A stretch of DNA of 64,000 nucleotides from Microbispora triticiradicis. GTDB taxonomy: Bacteria > Actinomycetota > Actinomycetes > Streptosporangiales > Streptosporangiaceae. The notes under the pieces are model-generated. The model saw only the letters and a list, made by a program, of their open reading frames with translations, did not search any database and was not told the DNA's origin. Of this stretch, positions 8,645-17,091 are shown piece after piece. How positions within the stretch are numbered: position 1 is the stretch's first letter; each line of letters begins with the position of its first letter. The position numbers and the translations under genes are program-made. The stretch lies in contig QFZU02000028.1 in the NCBI GenBank assembly GCA_003260025.2, forward strand, positions 36,450 through 100,449, read 5' to 3'.

Positions 8645-9018
8645 GGTCTTCCCTTCTCCATGCCGGCGCGAAGGCGCCCGGGCCCGTCGGGCCCGCCGGG
8701 CGCCGGGGGGCCGGCGCTGAACGTTTCACGGACGGGGGTACGACGGCGACGGAGGCGGCGCACGCGGCCCGGAGGCACGCGGGGGCGCCGGGGCGCGGGT
8801 GACCGCGGATGACCTGGGGGGCAAGGCTCACCCTCTGCCTCGGAGCGGACGGCAGGCGGCGGGACCCGGAGACGCTCCGGGGCCGGCGCCGGGTGCAGAG
8901 TGTCCGCTCCCCCGCTGCAAGGTCAAGAACCCCGTGAAGGTCACGCCCGCGCCGGAACGTGAAAGAGCCGGAAGGTGAGTGAAAGAGCCGGAAGGTGGAA
9001 GAGCCGGGACGGCCTCCC
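8645..9018. other. Intergenic region upstream of the CE2-like esterase
   Basis: 374 bp without a credible gene. It holds nine-base inverted arms (GGAGCGGAC at 8842-8850, GTCCGCTCC at 8902-8910) and a tandem 20-bp repeat at 8959-9007. Presumably it carries the esterase promoter on the minus strand, but no convincing -35/-10 pair was found. Confidence 0.5.
8959..9007. repeat. Short tandem repeat, 20-bp unit
   Basis: GTGAAAGAGCCGGAAGGTGA occurs at 8959-8978 and again, with one change, at 8979-8998; a third partial copy (AAGAGCCGG) follows. It lies just past the DedA stop codon, in non-coding DNA. Confidence 0.85.
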
Positions 9019-9660
9019 TCAGGCGGCGGTGGCGGTCTCCGGCACGGGCTCCTCCTCGCGGGCCGCCTTGGCGGCCTTACGCTTCAGCCACACCGTGCTG
9101 CCCAGCCCGAACAGCAGGGCGATCACCAGCCCCACCCAGGAGAAGCCCTTCAGCCACTTGTCGGCCACCACGCCCAGGTAGTAGATCGCGGCCGTGGTGC
9201 CGCCGGCCCACGCGACGCCGCCGAGGACGTTGGCGACGAGGAAGCGCCAGTACGGCATGTGCAGGGCGCCGGCCAGTGGCCCGGCGAGGATGCGCAGCAG
9301 CGCGACGAACCGGCCGAAGAACACCGCCCACATGCCGTGGCGGTTGAAGACCTCCTCGGCCTTGGCGATGTGCGCCGGGCCGAAGTGCTTGGGGAAGCGC
9401 CGCCCCAGCCGGTCGAACAGCGGCCGCCCGCCCTTGCGGCCGATCACGTAGCCGATGGAGTCGCCCACGATGGCCCCGCCGCTCGCGCACAACCCGAGGA
9501 CCACCGGGTCGACGACCCCTCGCGACGACAGCAGCGCGGCGCTGACCAGCACGATCTCCCCGGGCAGCGGAATGCCCAGGCTCTCCAGCCCGATGATGGC
9601 GCCCACGAGCACATAGACCCAGACGGACGGTATGGTCTGCAGCCACTCGTCGACGTGCAT
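9019..9660 (-). CDS. DedA family membrane protein
   Basis: A 213-residue polytopic membrane protein of the DedA/SNARE-associated family, whose members are lipid scramblases or transporters needed for envelope homeostasis. Family signatures: ESLGIPLPGEIVLVSAALL near residue 30, GDSIGYVIGRKGG near 68, FGRFVALLRILAGPLAGA near 120, then GGVAWAGG and a final helix. The acidic residue of LPGE and the paired arginines of GRF-ALLR are conserved. The C-terminus is a charged Lys/Glu-rich tail. The start at 9660 has GAGGAGTGAG directly upstream. menD follows upstream on the same strand after a 106-bp gap. The transported substrate is not predictable. Confidence 0.94.
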   Translation of the reverse strand: MHVDEWLQTIPSVWVYVLVGAIIGLESLGIPLPGEIVLVSAALLSSRGVVDPVVLGLCASGGAIVGDSIGYVIGRKGGRPLFDRLGRRFPKHFGPAHIAKAEEVFNRHGMWAVFFGRFVALLRILAGPLAGALHMPYWRFLVANVLGGVAWAGGTTAAIYYLGVVADKWLKGFSWVGLVIALLFGLGSTVWLKRKAAKAAREEEPVPETATAA

Positions 9661-9766
9661 CTCACTCCTCAGTGCGGAAAGCTTCCCCCATTCTGCCGCC
9701 GCCCCGGCGATGCGGCATCCGCCGTGAGGACCAGAGAAGACCGTGTCGTGTGCGACCGGAGGATGA

Positions 9767-11416
9767 TCAGTCGCGCATCGCCGCGCGTACGGCCTCGCGC
9801 ATCGCGACGTGGACGGCGGCGTTGCGCGCCCGGTCGGTCCGCGCCTCCACCAGGCGCAGGCCGTCCCCCTTGAGGGCCTTGGACAGCTCCTCCGTCTCCT
9901 GCACCACCGTGTACGGCAGGCCGCTCGCGGCGGCCAGGTAGCCGAGGTCCACCCCGTGCGGCGTGCCGAAGACCCGTTCGAACGGATCCTCCAGCGCGGC
10001 CTGCGGCAGCAGCGAGAAGATCCCGCCGCCGTCGTTGTTCACCACCACCAGGCACAGGTCGGGCCGGGGTTCGCGCGGGCCGAGGATCAGTCCGTTCTGG
10101 TCGTGCAGCAGCGTGAGGTCGCCGATCAGCGCGTACGCCGGGCCGTTGTGCGCGAGCGCGGCCCCGACGGCGGTGGAGACCAGGCCGTCGATGCCCGAGG
10201 CTCCCCGGTTGGCCATCAGCCGCAGTCCCCTGCGGGGCCGCATGGCCTGGTCGAGGTCCCTGATCGGCATGGACGACCCGCAGAACAGCAGCGACCCGTT
10301 GGGCAGCACCTCGGCGAGGTCCCTGGCCAGCCGCGGCTCGGTCAGCCCGGAGGAGTCGAGCACGGCGTCGATCGCCTCGCGGGCCACGTGGTCGGCGTGC
10401 CGCCAGGAGCGCAGCCAGGCGTCGCCGCCCGCGGCGATCGGGATCTCCACGGCCTGCGCGACCTGGGTGGCCGACCGGGTCGGGTCGGGCCAGCGGGTGA
10501 GGTCGGGGGCCACCACGATGTGCTCCTCGGCCCGCCGCAGCCACGACAGCAGCGGGCGCGACAGCCCAGGGCGGCCGAGGGTGACCACCACGTCCGGCCG
10601 GTGGGCGTCGGCGAACTCCTGGTCGCCCAGCAGGAAGTGGTAGGCCGAGACGGCGTGGTCGCCGTACCGGCCGCCGCCGTTGGGCTCCGACAGCACCGGC
10701 CAGCCCGCCATGCCCGCGGCGGCGACGTAGCGCCGCACGTTGGCCGCGCCGTCGCCGACGACCAGCACCCCGCGCCGGGTCGGCGGGATGTGCAGGGCGG
10801 CGGACGGAGGCGCGACCCGCGCCCGGAACCACGAGCCGGAGGCGTCCCCGTCGAGGGACTCGCACCACGACGCGTCGCCGTCGGGGATCAGCGGCTCGCG
10901 GAAGGCCACGTTGAGGTGGACCGGCCCGGGGTCGGGCGGCCCGGCGGCCCGCTGGCAGGCCCGGCACACCAGCGACCGCCAGTAGGCCACCTGGCCGGGG
11001 CGGTCCTCGGGGACGCCGACCTCGGCGAACCAGCGCACCGCCGATCCGTACAGCTTGATCTGGTCGATCGTCTGGTTCGCGCCGGTGCCGCGCAGTTCGG
11101 GCGGGCGGTCTGCGGTCAGCACGAGCAGCGGCACGCCTGACTCGGACGCCTCGATGACGGCGGGGTGGAAGTTCGCCGCCGCCGTGCCCGAGGTGCAGAC
11201 CAGCGCCACCGGCCGCTCGGACCGCTTGGCCAGGCCGAGCGCGACGAAGGAGGCCGAGCGCTCGTCGACGCGCACGTGCAGCCGCACCCGCGAGTCGGCG
11301 TGCGCGGCGAGCGCCAGCGGCGCGGACCGGGAGCCGGGGGCGAGCACCACGTCGGTGACCCCGCAGCGCACCAGTTCGTCGATCAGCACGGTCGCGAGGG
11401 CGGTCGCCGGGTTCAC
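9767..11416 (-). CDS. menD: 2-succinyl-5-enolpyruvyl-6-hydroxy-3-cyclohexene-1-carboxylate synthase (MenD)
   Basis: A thiamine-diphosphate enzyme that adds 2-oxoglutarate to isochorismate in menaquinone synthesis. At 549 residues it has the family length. The N-terminal domain shows VLAPGSRSAPLALA and the catalytic-glutamate block HVRVDERSASFVALGLAK, then CTSGTAAANFHPAVIEA and TADRPPELRGTGANQTIDQ. The C-terminal ThDP-binding domain has NRGASGIDGLVSTAVGAA and GDLTLLHDQNGL with VNNDGGGIFSLLPQ. The GTG at 11416 is chosen because GGGAGG lies seven bases upstream and MenD proteins begin just before this helix; the frame extends 29 codons further without similarity. menB is upstream on the same strand, 115 bp away, so co-transcription is plausible. 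Confidence 0.96.
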   Translation of the reverse strand: MNPATALATVLIDELVRCGVTDVVLAPGSRSAPLALAAHADSRVRLHVRVDERSASFVALGLAKRSERPVALVCTSGTAAANFHPAVIEASESGVPLLVLTADRPPELRGTGANQTIDQIKLYGSAVRWFAEVGVPEDRPGQVAYWRSLVCRACQRAAGPPDPGPVHLNVAFREPLIPDGDASWCESLDGDASGSWFRARVAPPSAALHIPPTRRGVLVVGDGAANVRRYVAAAGMAGWPVLSEPNGGGRYGDHAVSAYHFLLGDQEFADAHRPDVVVTLGRPGLSRPLLSWLRRAEEHIVVAPDLTRWPDPTRSATQVAQAVEIPIAAGGDAWLRSWRHADHVAREAIDAVLDSSGLTEPRLARDLAEVLPNGSLLFCGSSMPIRDLDQAMRPRRGLRLMANRGASGIDGLVSTAVGAALAHNGPAYALIGDLTLLHDQNGLILGPREPRPDLCLVVVNNDGGGIFSLLPQAALEDPFERVFGTPHGVDLGYLAAASGLPYTVVQETEELSKALKGDGLRLVEARTDRARNAAVHVAMREAVRAAMRD

Positions 11417-11531
11417 CGCCGCGCCTCCCGAACGCCCCGGCCGGCCCGGTTCGTGTCCAACCGCCCGTCTCCTCCCGTTCCCGAAGCCGTCAGCGTACGA
11501 CACAACGGGGCAAACCCCGTCACACCACGCC

Positions 11532-12362
11532 CTATGGCCGGCGGGGGAACTTCCCGAAGTCAGGCTTGCGCTTCTCCTTGAACGCGTCGCGGCCCTCCTG
11601 GGCCTCCTCGCTCATGTAGTAGAGGAGCGTGGCGTCGCCGGCGAACTGCTGCATGCCGGCCGCGCCGTCGGTCACCGCGTTGAGCGCGCCCTTCAGCATG
11701 CGCAGCGCGAGGGGAGACTTCTCCAGCAGCTCGCGGGCCCACTGGACGGTCTCCTCCTCCAGCCGCTCCAGGGGGACGACGGCGTTGACCAGGCCCCACT
11801 GGAGGGCGGTCTCGGCGTCGTACTGCCGGCACAGGTACCAGATCTCGCGGGCCCGCTTCAGGCCCACGGTCTCGGCCAGCAGCCAGGAGCCGTACCCGCC
11901 GTCGAACGAGCCGACCTTCGGGCCGGTCTGGCCGAACCTCGCGTTGTCGGCGGCGATCGTCAGGTCGCAGCACACGTGCAGGACGTGGCCGCCGCCGATG
12001 GCGTAGCCCGCCACCATCGCGATGACCGGCTTGGGGCAGCGCCGGATCTGCACCTGCAGGTCCAGGACGTTGAGCCGCCCGACGCCGTGGGTCTTGTCGT
12101 CCACGTAGCCGTCGTCGCCGCGGATCTTCTGGTCGCCGCCCGAGCAGAACGCCTGGTCGCCGGCGCCGGTGAAGATGATCACACCGACCTCGGTGTCCTC
12201 CTGCGCCCGGTTGAAGGCGTCGCGGAGCTCGAACAGAGTCGTCGGCCGGAAGGCGTTGCGCCGCTCGGGGCGGTTGATAGTGATCTTCGCCATCCCCTCC
12301 GCGGTCTCGTAGAAGATGTCCTCGTACTCGCCCGACCGCTTCCAGTCGACCCCGCTCGTCAC
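11532..12362 (-). CDS. menB: 1,4-dihydroxy-2-naphthoyl-CoA synthase (MenB)
   Basis: A crotonase-fold enzyme that closes the second ring of the naphthoquinone from o-succinylbenzoyl-CoA. 276 residues. Diagnostic MenB features: [18 protein letters not shown] near residue 30, the oxyanion-hole segment [16 protein letters not shown] near 72-87, the insert [52 protein letters not shown] and the C-terminal [19 protein letters not shown]. It is divergent from menE with an 82-bp gap holding both promoters. Assignment is firm because MenB differs from other crotonases at the GGDQK site. Confidence 0.97.
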   Translation of the reverse strand: MTSGVDWKRSGEYEDIFYETAEGMAKITINRPERRNAFRPTTLFELRDAFNRAQEDTEVGVIIFTGAGDQAFCSGGDQKIRGDDGYVDDKTHGVGRLNVLDLQVQIRRCPKPVIAMVAGYAIGGGHVLHVCCDLTIAADNARFGQTGPKVGSFDGGYGSWLLAETVGLKRAREIWYLCRQYDAETALQWGLVNAVVPLERLEEETVQWARELLEKSPLALRMLKGALNAVTDGAAGMQQFAGDATLLYYMSEEAQEGRDAFKEKRKPDFGKFPRRP

Positions 12363-12431
12363 ACCCGCTCCTTCGTCGTCACCGGTACGTCGTCACCAGC
12401 AGGCGGTCGCCTCCCGCCACCGCGCCGGGAC

Positions 12432-12437
12432 TAACCT
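12432..12437 (+). promoter_or_regulatory. Putative -10 box of menE (leaderless)
   Basis: TAACCT ends seven bases before the GTG at 12445, and no ribosome-binding site precedes that codon. The layout predicts a leaderless menE mRNA. Confidence 0.45.
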
Positions 12438-12444
12438 TACGACC

Positions 12445-13605
12445 GTGCTCAGCCGTCCAGGACATCGCCCGGTTCACGCCCTCGTCCTGCCGGCCGGTCC
12501 CGCCCTGTACGACGCGGTGCGGCGGGCCCTGACCGGCGACGGGCCGGCCGTGCTGCCGCTCTCCCCCGACCTGCCGCGGCCCGCGCTGGAGGCGGCGCTC
12601 GCCGCGATGCGCCCCACCCACGTGGTGACCCCCGACGGCGTACGGCGTGAGCCGGACGGCGTGCCGTCGGACGCGGCGCTGATCATCGCGACGTCCGGCT
12701 CCACCGGCGCGCCCAAGGGCGTCGAGCTGACGGCGGACGCGCTGTTCGCGTCGGCCCGCGCCTCGCTGGCCCGGCTCGGGGCCGGGGAGGGCGACCGCTG
12801 GCTGTGCTGCCTGCCGCCCTCGCACATCTCGGGGGCGCAGGTGCTCGTCCGGTCGCTGCTGTGCGGCGCCGAGCCGATCGTCCACCCGCGCTTCTCCCCC
12901 GCCGCGGTGGCCGCGAGCGGCGCTGACCACGTCTCCCTCGTCCCCACGCAACTGCGGCGGATGCTCGACTCCGGGGCGGACGTCGCGGCCTTCCGCACGA
13001 TCCTGCTCGGCGGGGCCGCCGCCCCCTCCGGCCTGCTGGCCGAGGCCCGCGCCGCCGGCGCCCGGATCGTCACGACGTACGGCATGAGCGAGACGAGCGG
13101 CGGGTGCGTGTACGACGGCGTGCCGCTGGACGGCGTGCACGTCGCGATCGGCGGCGACGGGCGGGTGCGGATCGCGGGCCCGGTGCTGCTGTCGGGCTAC
13201 CGTCTCCGCGACGAGCCGCATCTCGACGGCGGCTGGTTCGTCACCTCCGACCTCGGCTCCGTCGAGGACGGGCGGCTCACGGTGCTGGGCCGTGCCGACG
13301 ATGTGATCAACACCGGTGGCCGGAAGGTCGTGGCCGGCGCGGTCGCGGAGGTCCTCTCCGGGCACCCGGCCGTACGGGACGTGGTCGTGGTGGGCAGGCC
13401 CGACCCCGAATGGGGCGAGATCGTGGTGGCGGTCGTGACCGGGAGGACCGGGCTGAAGGTCGGGCTGGACGACCTGCGGGCCTTCGCCAAGGAGCGGCTG
13501 CCCGCCTACGCCGCGCCACGCGCGGTCGAGCTGGTGCCCCGGATTCCCCTGCTGCCGAACGGCAAACCGGATATGGTCGCTCTCAGGAACCGGAACCGCG
13601 ACTGA
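12445..13605 (+). CDS. menE: o-Succinylbenzoate-CoA ligase (MenE)
   Basis: An ANL-superfamily adenylating enzyme that activates o-succinylbenzoate for MenB. 386 residues, compact like other actinobacterial MenE proteins. Motifs: P-loop IIATSGSTGAPKGVELT near residue 80-95, LPPSHISGAQVLVRSLL, TTYGMSETSGG near 210, DGGWFVTSDLGSVEDG near 265 and GRADDVINTGGRKV near 285, with the terminal lysine in LPNGKPD. The GTG at 12445 is the first start after the divergent menB promoter zone; the frame is open to 12316 only antisense to menB. Together with menB, menD and menF it completes much of the classical menaquinone route in this window; menC, menA and menH/G are not seen. Confidence 0.93.
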   Translation: MLSRPGHRPVHALVLPAGPALYDAVRRALTGDGPAVLPLSPDLPRPALEAALAAMRPTHVVTPDGVRREPDGVPSDAALIIATSGSTGAPKGVELTADALFASARASLARLGAGEGDRWLCCLPPSHISGAQVLVRSLLCGAEPIVHPRFSPAAVAASGADHVSLVPTQLRRMLDSGADVAAFRTILLGGAAAPSGLLAEARAAGARIVTTYGMSETSGGCVYDGVPLDGVHVAIGGDGRVRIAGPVLLSGYRLRDEPHLDGGWFVTSDLGSVEDGRLTVLGRADDVINTGGRKVVAGAVAEVLSGHPAVRDVVVVGRPDPEWGEIVVAVVTGRTGLKVGLDDLRAFAKERLPAYAAPRAVELVPRIPLLPNGKPDMVALRNRNRD

Positions 13606-13663
13606 CCTTTGTGCGTCATACAAGCAGGGGCGTCGACCGAGAGCAGGGGAAGGGGGACGCCGC

Positions 13664-13978
13664 ATGGGACCGATCCGGCTCACACCGGCCCACAAGATGA
13701 TGGCCTCCGCCGTCCTCGTGAGCCTCGTCATCCTGGGCGGAGCCTCCGTGACCGCCGCCGCGTTCGCCGCCCGGCTGGACAAGGTCGCGCAGAACGCCCC
13801 CGCCGCCAAGCTCGGCCCCGCCCCCACCGAAGATCCCCAGGACCCCTCCGTGGTGTCCAGGGTCCTCACCGACGACCCGGAACAGGTCGGTGGCTACTGG
13901 ACGCCGGAGCGTCTGGAGGACGCGAGCCCGATGCCGGTGCCCGAGCTCAGCATCAACATCGTCACGCCCAACGACTGA
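13664..13978 (+). CDS. Small membrane-anchored hypothetical protein
   Basis: A 104-residue protein that I do not recognise. Residues about 12-36 form one hydrophobic helix (SAVLVSLVILGGASVTAAAF) after a short positive N-terminus, so it is probably anchored in the membrane with the rest outside, or is secreted. The remainder is Pro/Asp-rich with no motif (TEDPQDPSVVSRVL, VGGYWTPERLED). A purine-rich AGGGGAAGGGGG lies 7-18 bases before ATG 13664. Codon use is typical of the window, supporting a real gene. It lies between menE and the sigma-factor gene on the same strand. Confidence 0.65.
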   Translation: MGPIRLTPAHKMMASAVLVSLVILGGASVTAAAFAARLDKVAQNAPAAKLGPAPTEDPQDPSVVSRVLTDDPEQVGGYWTPERLEDASPMPVPELSINIVTPND

Positions 13979-14024
13979 GGAAACGGCCCGCACGCCGAAT
14001 CGGAAGACCTGCCCTACGGGGTCT

Positions 14025-14050
14025 GGGAACAAACCGGGCACGAGAGCGTT
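14025..14050 (+). promoter_or_regulatory. SigR/SigH-type promoter candidate for the sigma gene
   Basis: GGGAAC at 14025-14030, a 17-base spacer, then GTT at 14048-14050 matches the GGGAAY-N16-18-GTT pattern of thiol-stress ECF sigma factors (SigR in Streptomyces, SigH in mycobacteria). A housekeeping-like GATACT overlaps just downstream (14053-14058). It lies about 100 bases before the sigma start. Confidence 0.5.
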
Positions 14051-14148
14051 ATTGATACTGGTGCGCTGAGCCGCCGGACGCCGCGCCCCGATCACAAGCA
14101 TTTGAAACCCCGAATCGACGATGAACTCCGCAAGGAGGAGGTGTCTTC

Positions 14149-15564
14149 ATGCCCCGGACCGCCGTGGCGAACTCGCACGAGCGCGAGGTGACCCCGACGA
14201 CGCTCGACCGGCTCCTGGAGCGCGGCCGTGCACAGGGCCGCCTTTCCCTGTCGGAGCTGCGCGAGGCCTTCGCAGAGGCCGGCGTGAGCCCCGTGGAGGG
14301 CCGCTCCATTCTCCGCGAGCTCACCGAGGCGGGCGTGAACCTGGCCGCCGAGAACGAGCCGGGTCTCACCGCCGGCGCGCGGACGTCCACGCAGACCTCC
14401 GGAGAGGCGCCGGGCAGGGCGCCCGCCAGGAAGTCGCGCCGGGCCGCCCAGGCCGCGGCGCAGGCCGCCGGGGACGCACCCGCCCGCGGCGGCGCCGCGA
14501 AGAAGCGGACGGCCAAGGCGAGCGCGGCCGACACCACGGCCGGCACCGCCGCCGAGGAGCCCTTCGACGAGGAGGTCACCGGCGCCGAGGCGGAGGCCGA
14601 GGCGGCGGACAACGAGCCGCTCGACCTCGACGACACCTCCTCGGTCATGGGCGACTCGGTGCACACCTACCTGAAGTCGATCGGCCGCCGCACGCTGCTC
14701 ACCGCCGCCCAGGAGGTGGAGCTGGCCAAGCGCATCGAGGCCGGGCTGTACGCCGAGTACAAGCTGGAGACGGCCCTGGAGAGCGGCGACCACCTGCCCG
14801 CGCACGTCCGCGAGGACCTGGAGTGGGCCATCGAGGACGGCCGCAGGGCCAAGGACCACATGCTGGAGGCCAACCTCCGGCTGGTGGTCTCGGTGGCCAA
14901 GAAGTACACCGACCGGGGCATGGCCCTGCTCGACGTGGTGCAGGAGGGCAACCTCGGCCTGATCCGGGCGGTCGAGAAGTTCGACTACACCAAGGGCTAC
15001 AAGTTCTCCACGTACGCCATGTGGTGGATCCGGCAGGCCATCCAGCGCGGCTTCGCCGACTCGGCCCGCACCATCCGGCTGCCCGTCCACGTGCTGGAGA
15101 TGCTGTCGAAGCTGTCCCGCGTGGAGCGTGACATGCACCAGCGGCTCGGCCGGGAGCCCACCCCGGAGGAGCTCGCCGCCGAGCTGGACAAGACGCCCGA
15201 CCAGATCGAGGAGCTGCTGCGCACCAGCCGGCAGCCGATCAGCCTCGACTCGACCATCGGCGAGGACGGCGAGACCCGCATCGGCGACCTGATCGAGGAC
15301 GTCGACTCGCCCGAGGCGTCCGAGGTGGTCGACCGGCAGCTGCTGGCCGAGCAGCTCAAGGGCGTGCTCGGCAACCTGTCGCCGCGTGAGGCCAAGATCA
15401 TGAGCCTGCGGTTCGGCCTGGCCGACGGCAAGCCCCACACGCTGGACGAGATCGGCAAGCACCTGGGCCTGACCCGGGAGCGGATCCGCCAGCTGGAGAA
15501 GGAGTCGCTGTCCAAGCTGCGCCACCCGAGCAACACCCGGCCCCTGCTCGACTGGGCCAGCTGA
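14149..15564 (+). CDS. RNA polymerase sigma-70 factor, group 1/2 (HrdB/SigB-like)
   Basis: A 471-residue sigma factor for promoter recognition. Residues 1-165 hold a region-1.1-like helical segment (TTLDRLLERGRAQGRLSL) followed by an Ala/Lys/Glu-rich linker. Conserved regions follow: 1.2 (VHTYLKSIGRRTLLTAAQ), 2 (EANLRLVVSVAKKYTDRG, GYKFSTYAMWWIRQAI), 3 (MHQRLGREPTPEELAAEL) and 4.2 (HTLDEIGKHLGLTRERIRQL). Unlike HrdB it has YAMWWIRQ, the RGFADSARTIRLPVH variant and ends in DWAS, and LAKRIEAGLYAEYKLE resembles mycobacterial SigB, so it may be an alternative principal-like factor. AAGGAGG precedes ATG 14149. A SigR/SigH-like promoter upstream suggests stress induction. Confidence 0.93.
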   Translation: MPRTAVANSHEREVTPTTLDRLLERGRAQGRLSLSELREAFAEAGVSPVEGRSILRELTEAGVNLAAENEPGLTAGARTSTQTSGEAPGRAPARKSRRAAQAAAQAAGDAPARGGAAKKRTAKASAADTTAGTAAEEPFDEEVTGAEAEAEAADNEPLDLDDTSSVMGDSVHTYLKSIGRRTLLTAAQEVELAKRIEAGLYAEYKLETALESGDHLPAHVREDLEWAIEDGRRAKDHMLEANLRLVVSVAKKYTDRGMALLDVVQEGNLGLIRAVEKFDYTKGYKFSTYAMWWIRQAIQRGFADSARTIRLPVHVLEMLSKLSRVERDMHQRLGREPTPEELAAELDKTPDQIEELLRTSRQPISLDSTIGEDGETRIGDLIEDVDSPEASEVVDRQLLAEQLKGVLGNLSPREAKIMSLRFGLADGKPHTLDEIGKHLGLTRERIRQLEKESLSKLRHPSNTRPLLDWAS

Positions 15565-15574
15565 TCAGGTTACT

Positions 15575-15611
15575 CGTACGGCCCGCGCCCCTCGGGGGTG
15601 CGGGCCGTACG
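15575..15611. terminator. Bidirectional terminator hairpin
   Basis: A 16-bp stem (CGTACGGCCCGC... pairing through one G-T) with a 5-base loop, 10 bases after the sigma stop. A short T-run (GGCTTTCTC) follows on the plus strand. It lies between convergent genes and can serve both. Confidence 0.88.
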
Positions 15612-15631
15612 GCTTTCTCAGGAGCGGGCGG

Positions 15632-16084
15632 TCAGCCGCGGGCGGAGGCGAGGCCCCCGCGCACGTCCCGCGGGGTCAGGCGGGCGGGGTCGCCCGTCCG
15701 GCCGGCGCGGGGCACCCGGGGGATGCCGCTGAGCCGGTGCGCCTCGCGCATCGTGCGCAGGCGGTTCACCTCGTCGGTCCAGAGCGCGCCGTCGGGCGTC
15801 GCCCGTCCCTTGCGCCGCGCGATCCTGCTGTCGTAGGACTTCACCCCGAAGGTGGCGCGCTGCCCCGCCTCGGCGGCGCGCAGCGCCTCGGTCAGCGCGG
15901 TGTCCAGGCCCAGGGCCGCCTCGCGGAGCACGGGCAGCGGCGCCCCGGCCGCCTTCGCCTCCTGGAACCGCCGCTGCGCCACCCGGATCTTCTCCAGCAC
16001 GTCGCCGAAGTTCCGCCGGATCTCCAGATCCGCGTGGTAGCGGACCTCCGCCTCCCGGCTCACCCGCGGACGGAAAAACGCCAT
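15632..16084 (-). CDS. Hypothetical helical protein
   Basis: A 150-residue basic protein with no domain that I recognise. The first 80 residues are predicted helical with heptad character (LEIRRNFGDVLEKIRVAQRR, REAALGLDTALTEALRAAE), suggesting a coiled coil. The second half is Arg/Gly-rich and probably disordered (RIARRKGRATPDGALW, TGDPARLTPRDVRGG). No signal peptide or membrane helix. It shares the terminator at 15575 with the convergent sigma gene and has high third-position GC, so it is probably a true gene. Confidence 0.65.
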   Translation of the reverse strand: MAFFRPRVSREAEVRYHADLEIRRNFGDVLEKIRVAQRRFQEAKAAGAPLPVLREAALGLDTALTEALRAAEAGQRATFGVKSYDSRIARRKGRATPDGALWTDEVNRLRTMREAHRLSGIPRVPRAGRTGDPARLTPRDVRGGLASARG

Positions 16085-16178
16085 CGTCGACCCCTTAGGT
16101 ATCCAACGTGTGCAGTCAAGTCATGCACTCGGTAGCGTACGCGGTCCGCGCGAGGCCTCGTACCGCAGGGTGCGCCGC

Positions 16179-16194
16179 CCTTTACGAAGTAAGG
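16179..16194. promoter_or_regulatory. TTTAC-N3-GTAA inverted motif, copy 2 (TetR autoregulation site?)
   Basis: CCTTTACGAAGTAAGG differs by one base from the motif at 1689-1704 and ends 14 bases before the TetR start at 16209, overlapping its ribosome-binding site (AAGGAGAG). The position fits autorepression by that TetR, which would make the copy at 1689 a second target. Confidence 0.55.
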
Positions 16195-16208
16195 AGAGCT
16201 GTGGCAGC

Positions 16209-16796
16209 ATGATCGCCATGCCTGCCAAGCGACCACCCGTGCCGCTGTCCCGGGAACGGATCATCGACGCCGCCCTGCACATCGCCGACGGCCAGGGCCT
16301 GCGCCGGCTGACCATGCGCCGGCTCGGCGACGCCCTCCAGGTGGAGGCGATGGCCATCTACCACCACCTGCCCCGGGGCAAGGAGGCGCTGATGGACGCG
16401 CTCGCCGAGCACGTGACGACCGTACGCGTCGACCCGGCCGAGGCGCCGGGCTGGCCGGACAGGGCCCGCGCCTGGGCCCGGGCGAGCCGCGCCGCGCTGC
16501 TCGAACACCCCGGCGTGCTGTCGCTGGCCCTCACCAAGCCGCCGAAGGGCTCGGCCCTGATCGCGATCAGGGAGCAGACCGAGCAACTGGGCGAGGCGGG
16601 CGCGCACGACCCGGAGGCGGCGGTGCGGGCGCTGCGGGCGTACGTGTTCGGCAGCGTCGCGGTGGAGGTCCAGCGGTCGGGGTGGGCCGACCCGGACGCG
16701 ACCGTGCGCGACGCGCGCACCGCCGAGGGCGAGCGCGACTTCGAGCACGGCCTCGACGCGCTGATCAGCGGTCTCGGCGTCCGGCACGGGGGCTGA
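16209..16796 (+). CDS. TetR family regulator (TetR_C-like ligand domain)
   Basis: A 195-residue TetR regulator. The DNA-binding domain reads LSRERIIDAALHIADGQG, LRRLTMRRLGDALQVEAMAI and YHHLPRGKEALMDALAEHV, the variant seen in tetracycline-repressor-like proteins with a YHH turn. The C-terminal domain (WARASRAALLEHPGVLSLAL, VFGSVAVEVQRSGWADP) is of the TetR_C type. ATG 16209 is preferred because AAGGAGAG lies 11 bases upstream; a second ATG nine bases later is possible. The frame's upstream extension is not TetR-like. The motif at 16179 is its likely operator. No efflux pump or enzyme sits beside it, so its target is uncertain. Confidence 0.9.
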   Translation: MIAMPAKRPPVPLSRERIIDAALHIADGQGLRRLTMRRLGDALQVEAMAIYHHLPRGKEALMDALAEHVTTVRVDPAEAPGWPDRARAWARASRAALLEHPGVLSLALTKPPKGSALIAIREQTEQLGEAGAHDPEAAVRALRAYVFGSVAVEVQRSGWADPDATVRDARTAEGERDFEHGLDALISGLGVRHGG

Positions 16797-17091
16797 CACC
16801 GGAGCTGTGGCCTCCCGGTTACCCGATGGTCGGCGTGTCGAGGTTGGAGCGTTATCTCGAATGGGGCATTCTTGTGTACTAGGTCACATCAGTGTGTGTG
16901 AGGCCGCTCGGGGGGTGTGGTCGGGTCCCCAGCCCGACCGGCGGAAATGCCCCGAACGGACTATGTCATGCGGATGGGGCCGAACCGCAGACTGGAGTAG
17001 TCCGATGTGTCGTACGTCATACGGCGCGGCGGACGCCCGGCGGAACACACGAACGTAAGACGAACGATAAAGAACACGGGGAGCCCCGGCG
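16797..17091. other. Intergenic region upstream of the DUF5999 gene
   Basis: 295 bp with no supported gene. It is noticeably richer in A/T than the neighbouring genes (for example GTTATCTCGAATGGGGCATT at 16850-16869) and contains the inverted TCACA...TGTGA pair near 16884-16901. It probably carries the promoter of the 17092 gene; no clear -35/-10 pair could be fixed. Confidence 0.4.

Noticed and set aside
12379..13869. Minus-strand open frame of 496 codons across menE
   Set aside because: Antisense shadow; menE has all adenylating-enzyme motifs on the plus strand.
16884..16901. TCACA...TGTGA inverted pair as a CRP-type site
   Set aside because: Half-sites are in the reverse order and at a different spacing from TGTGA-N6-TCACA.
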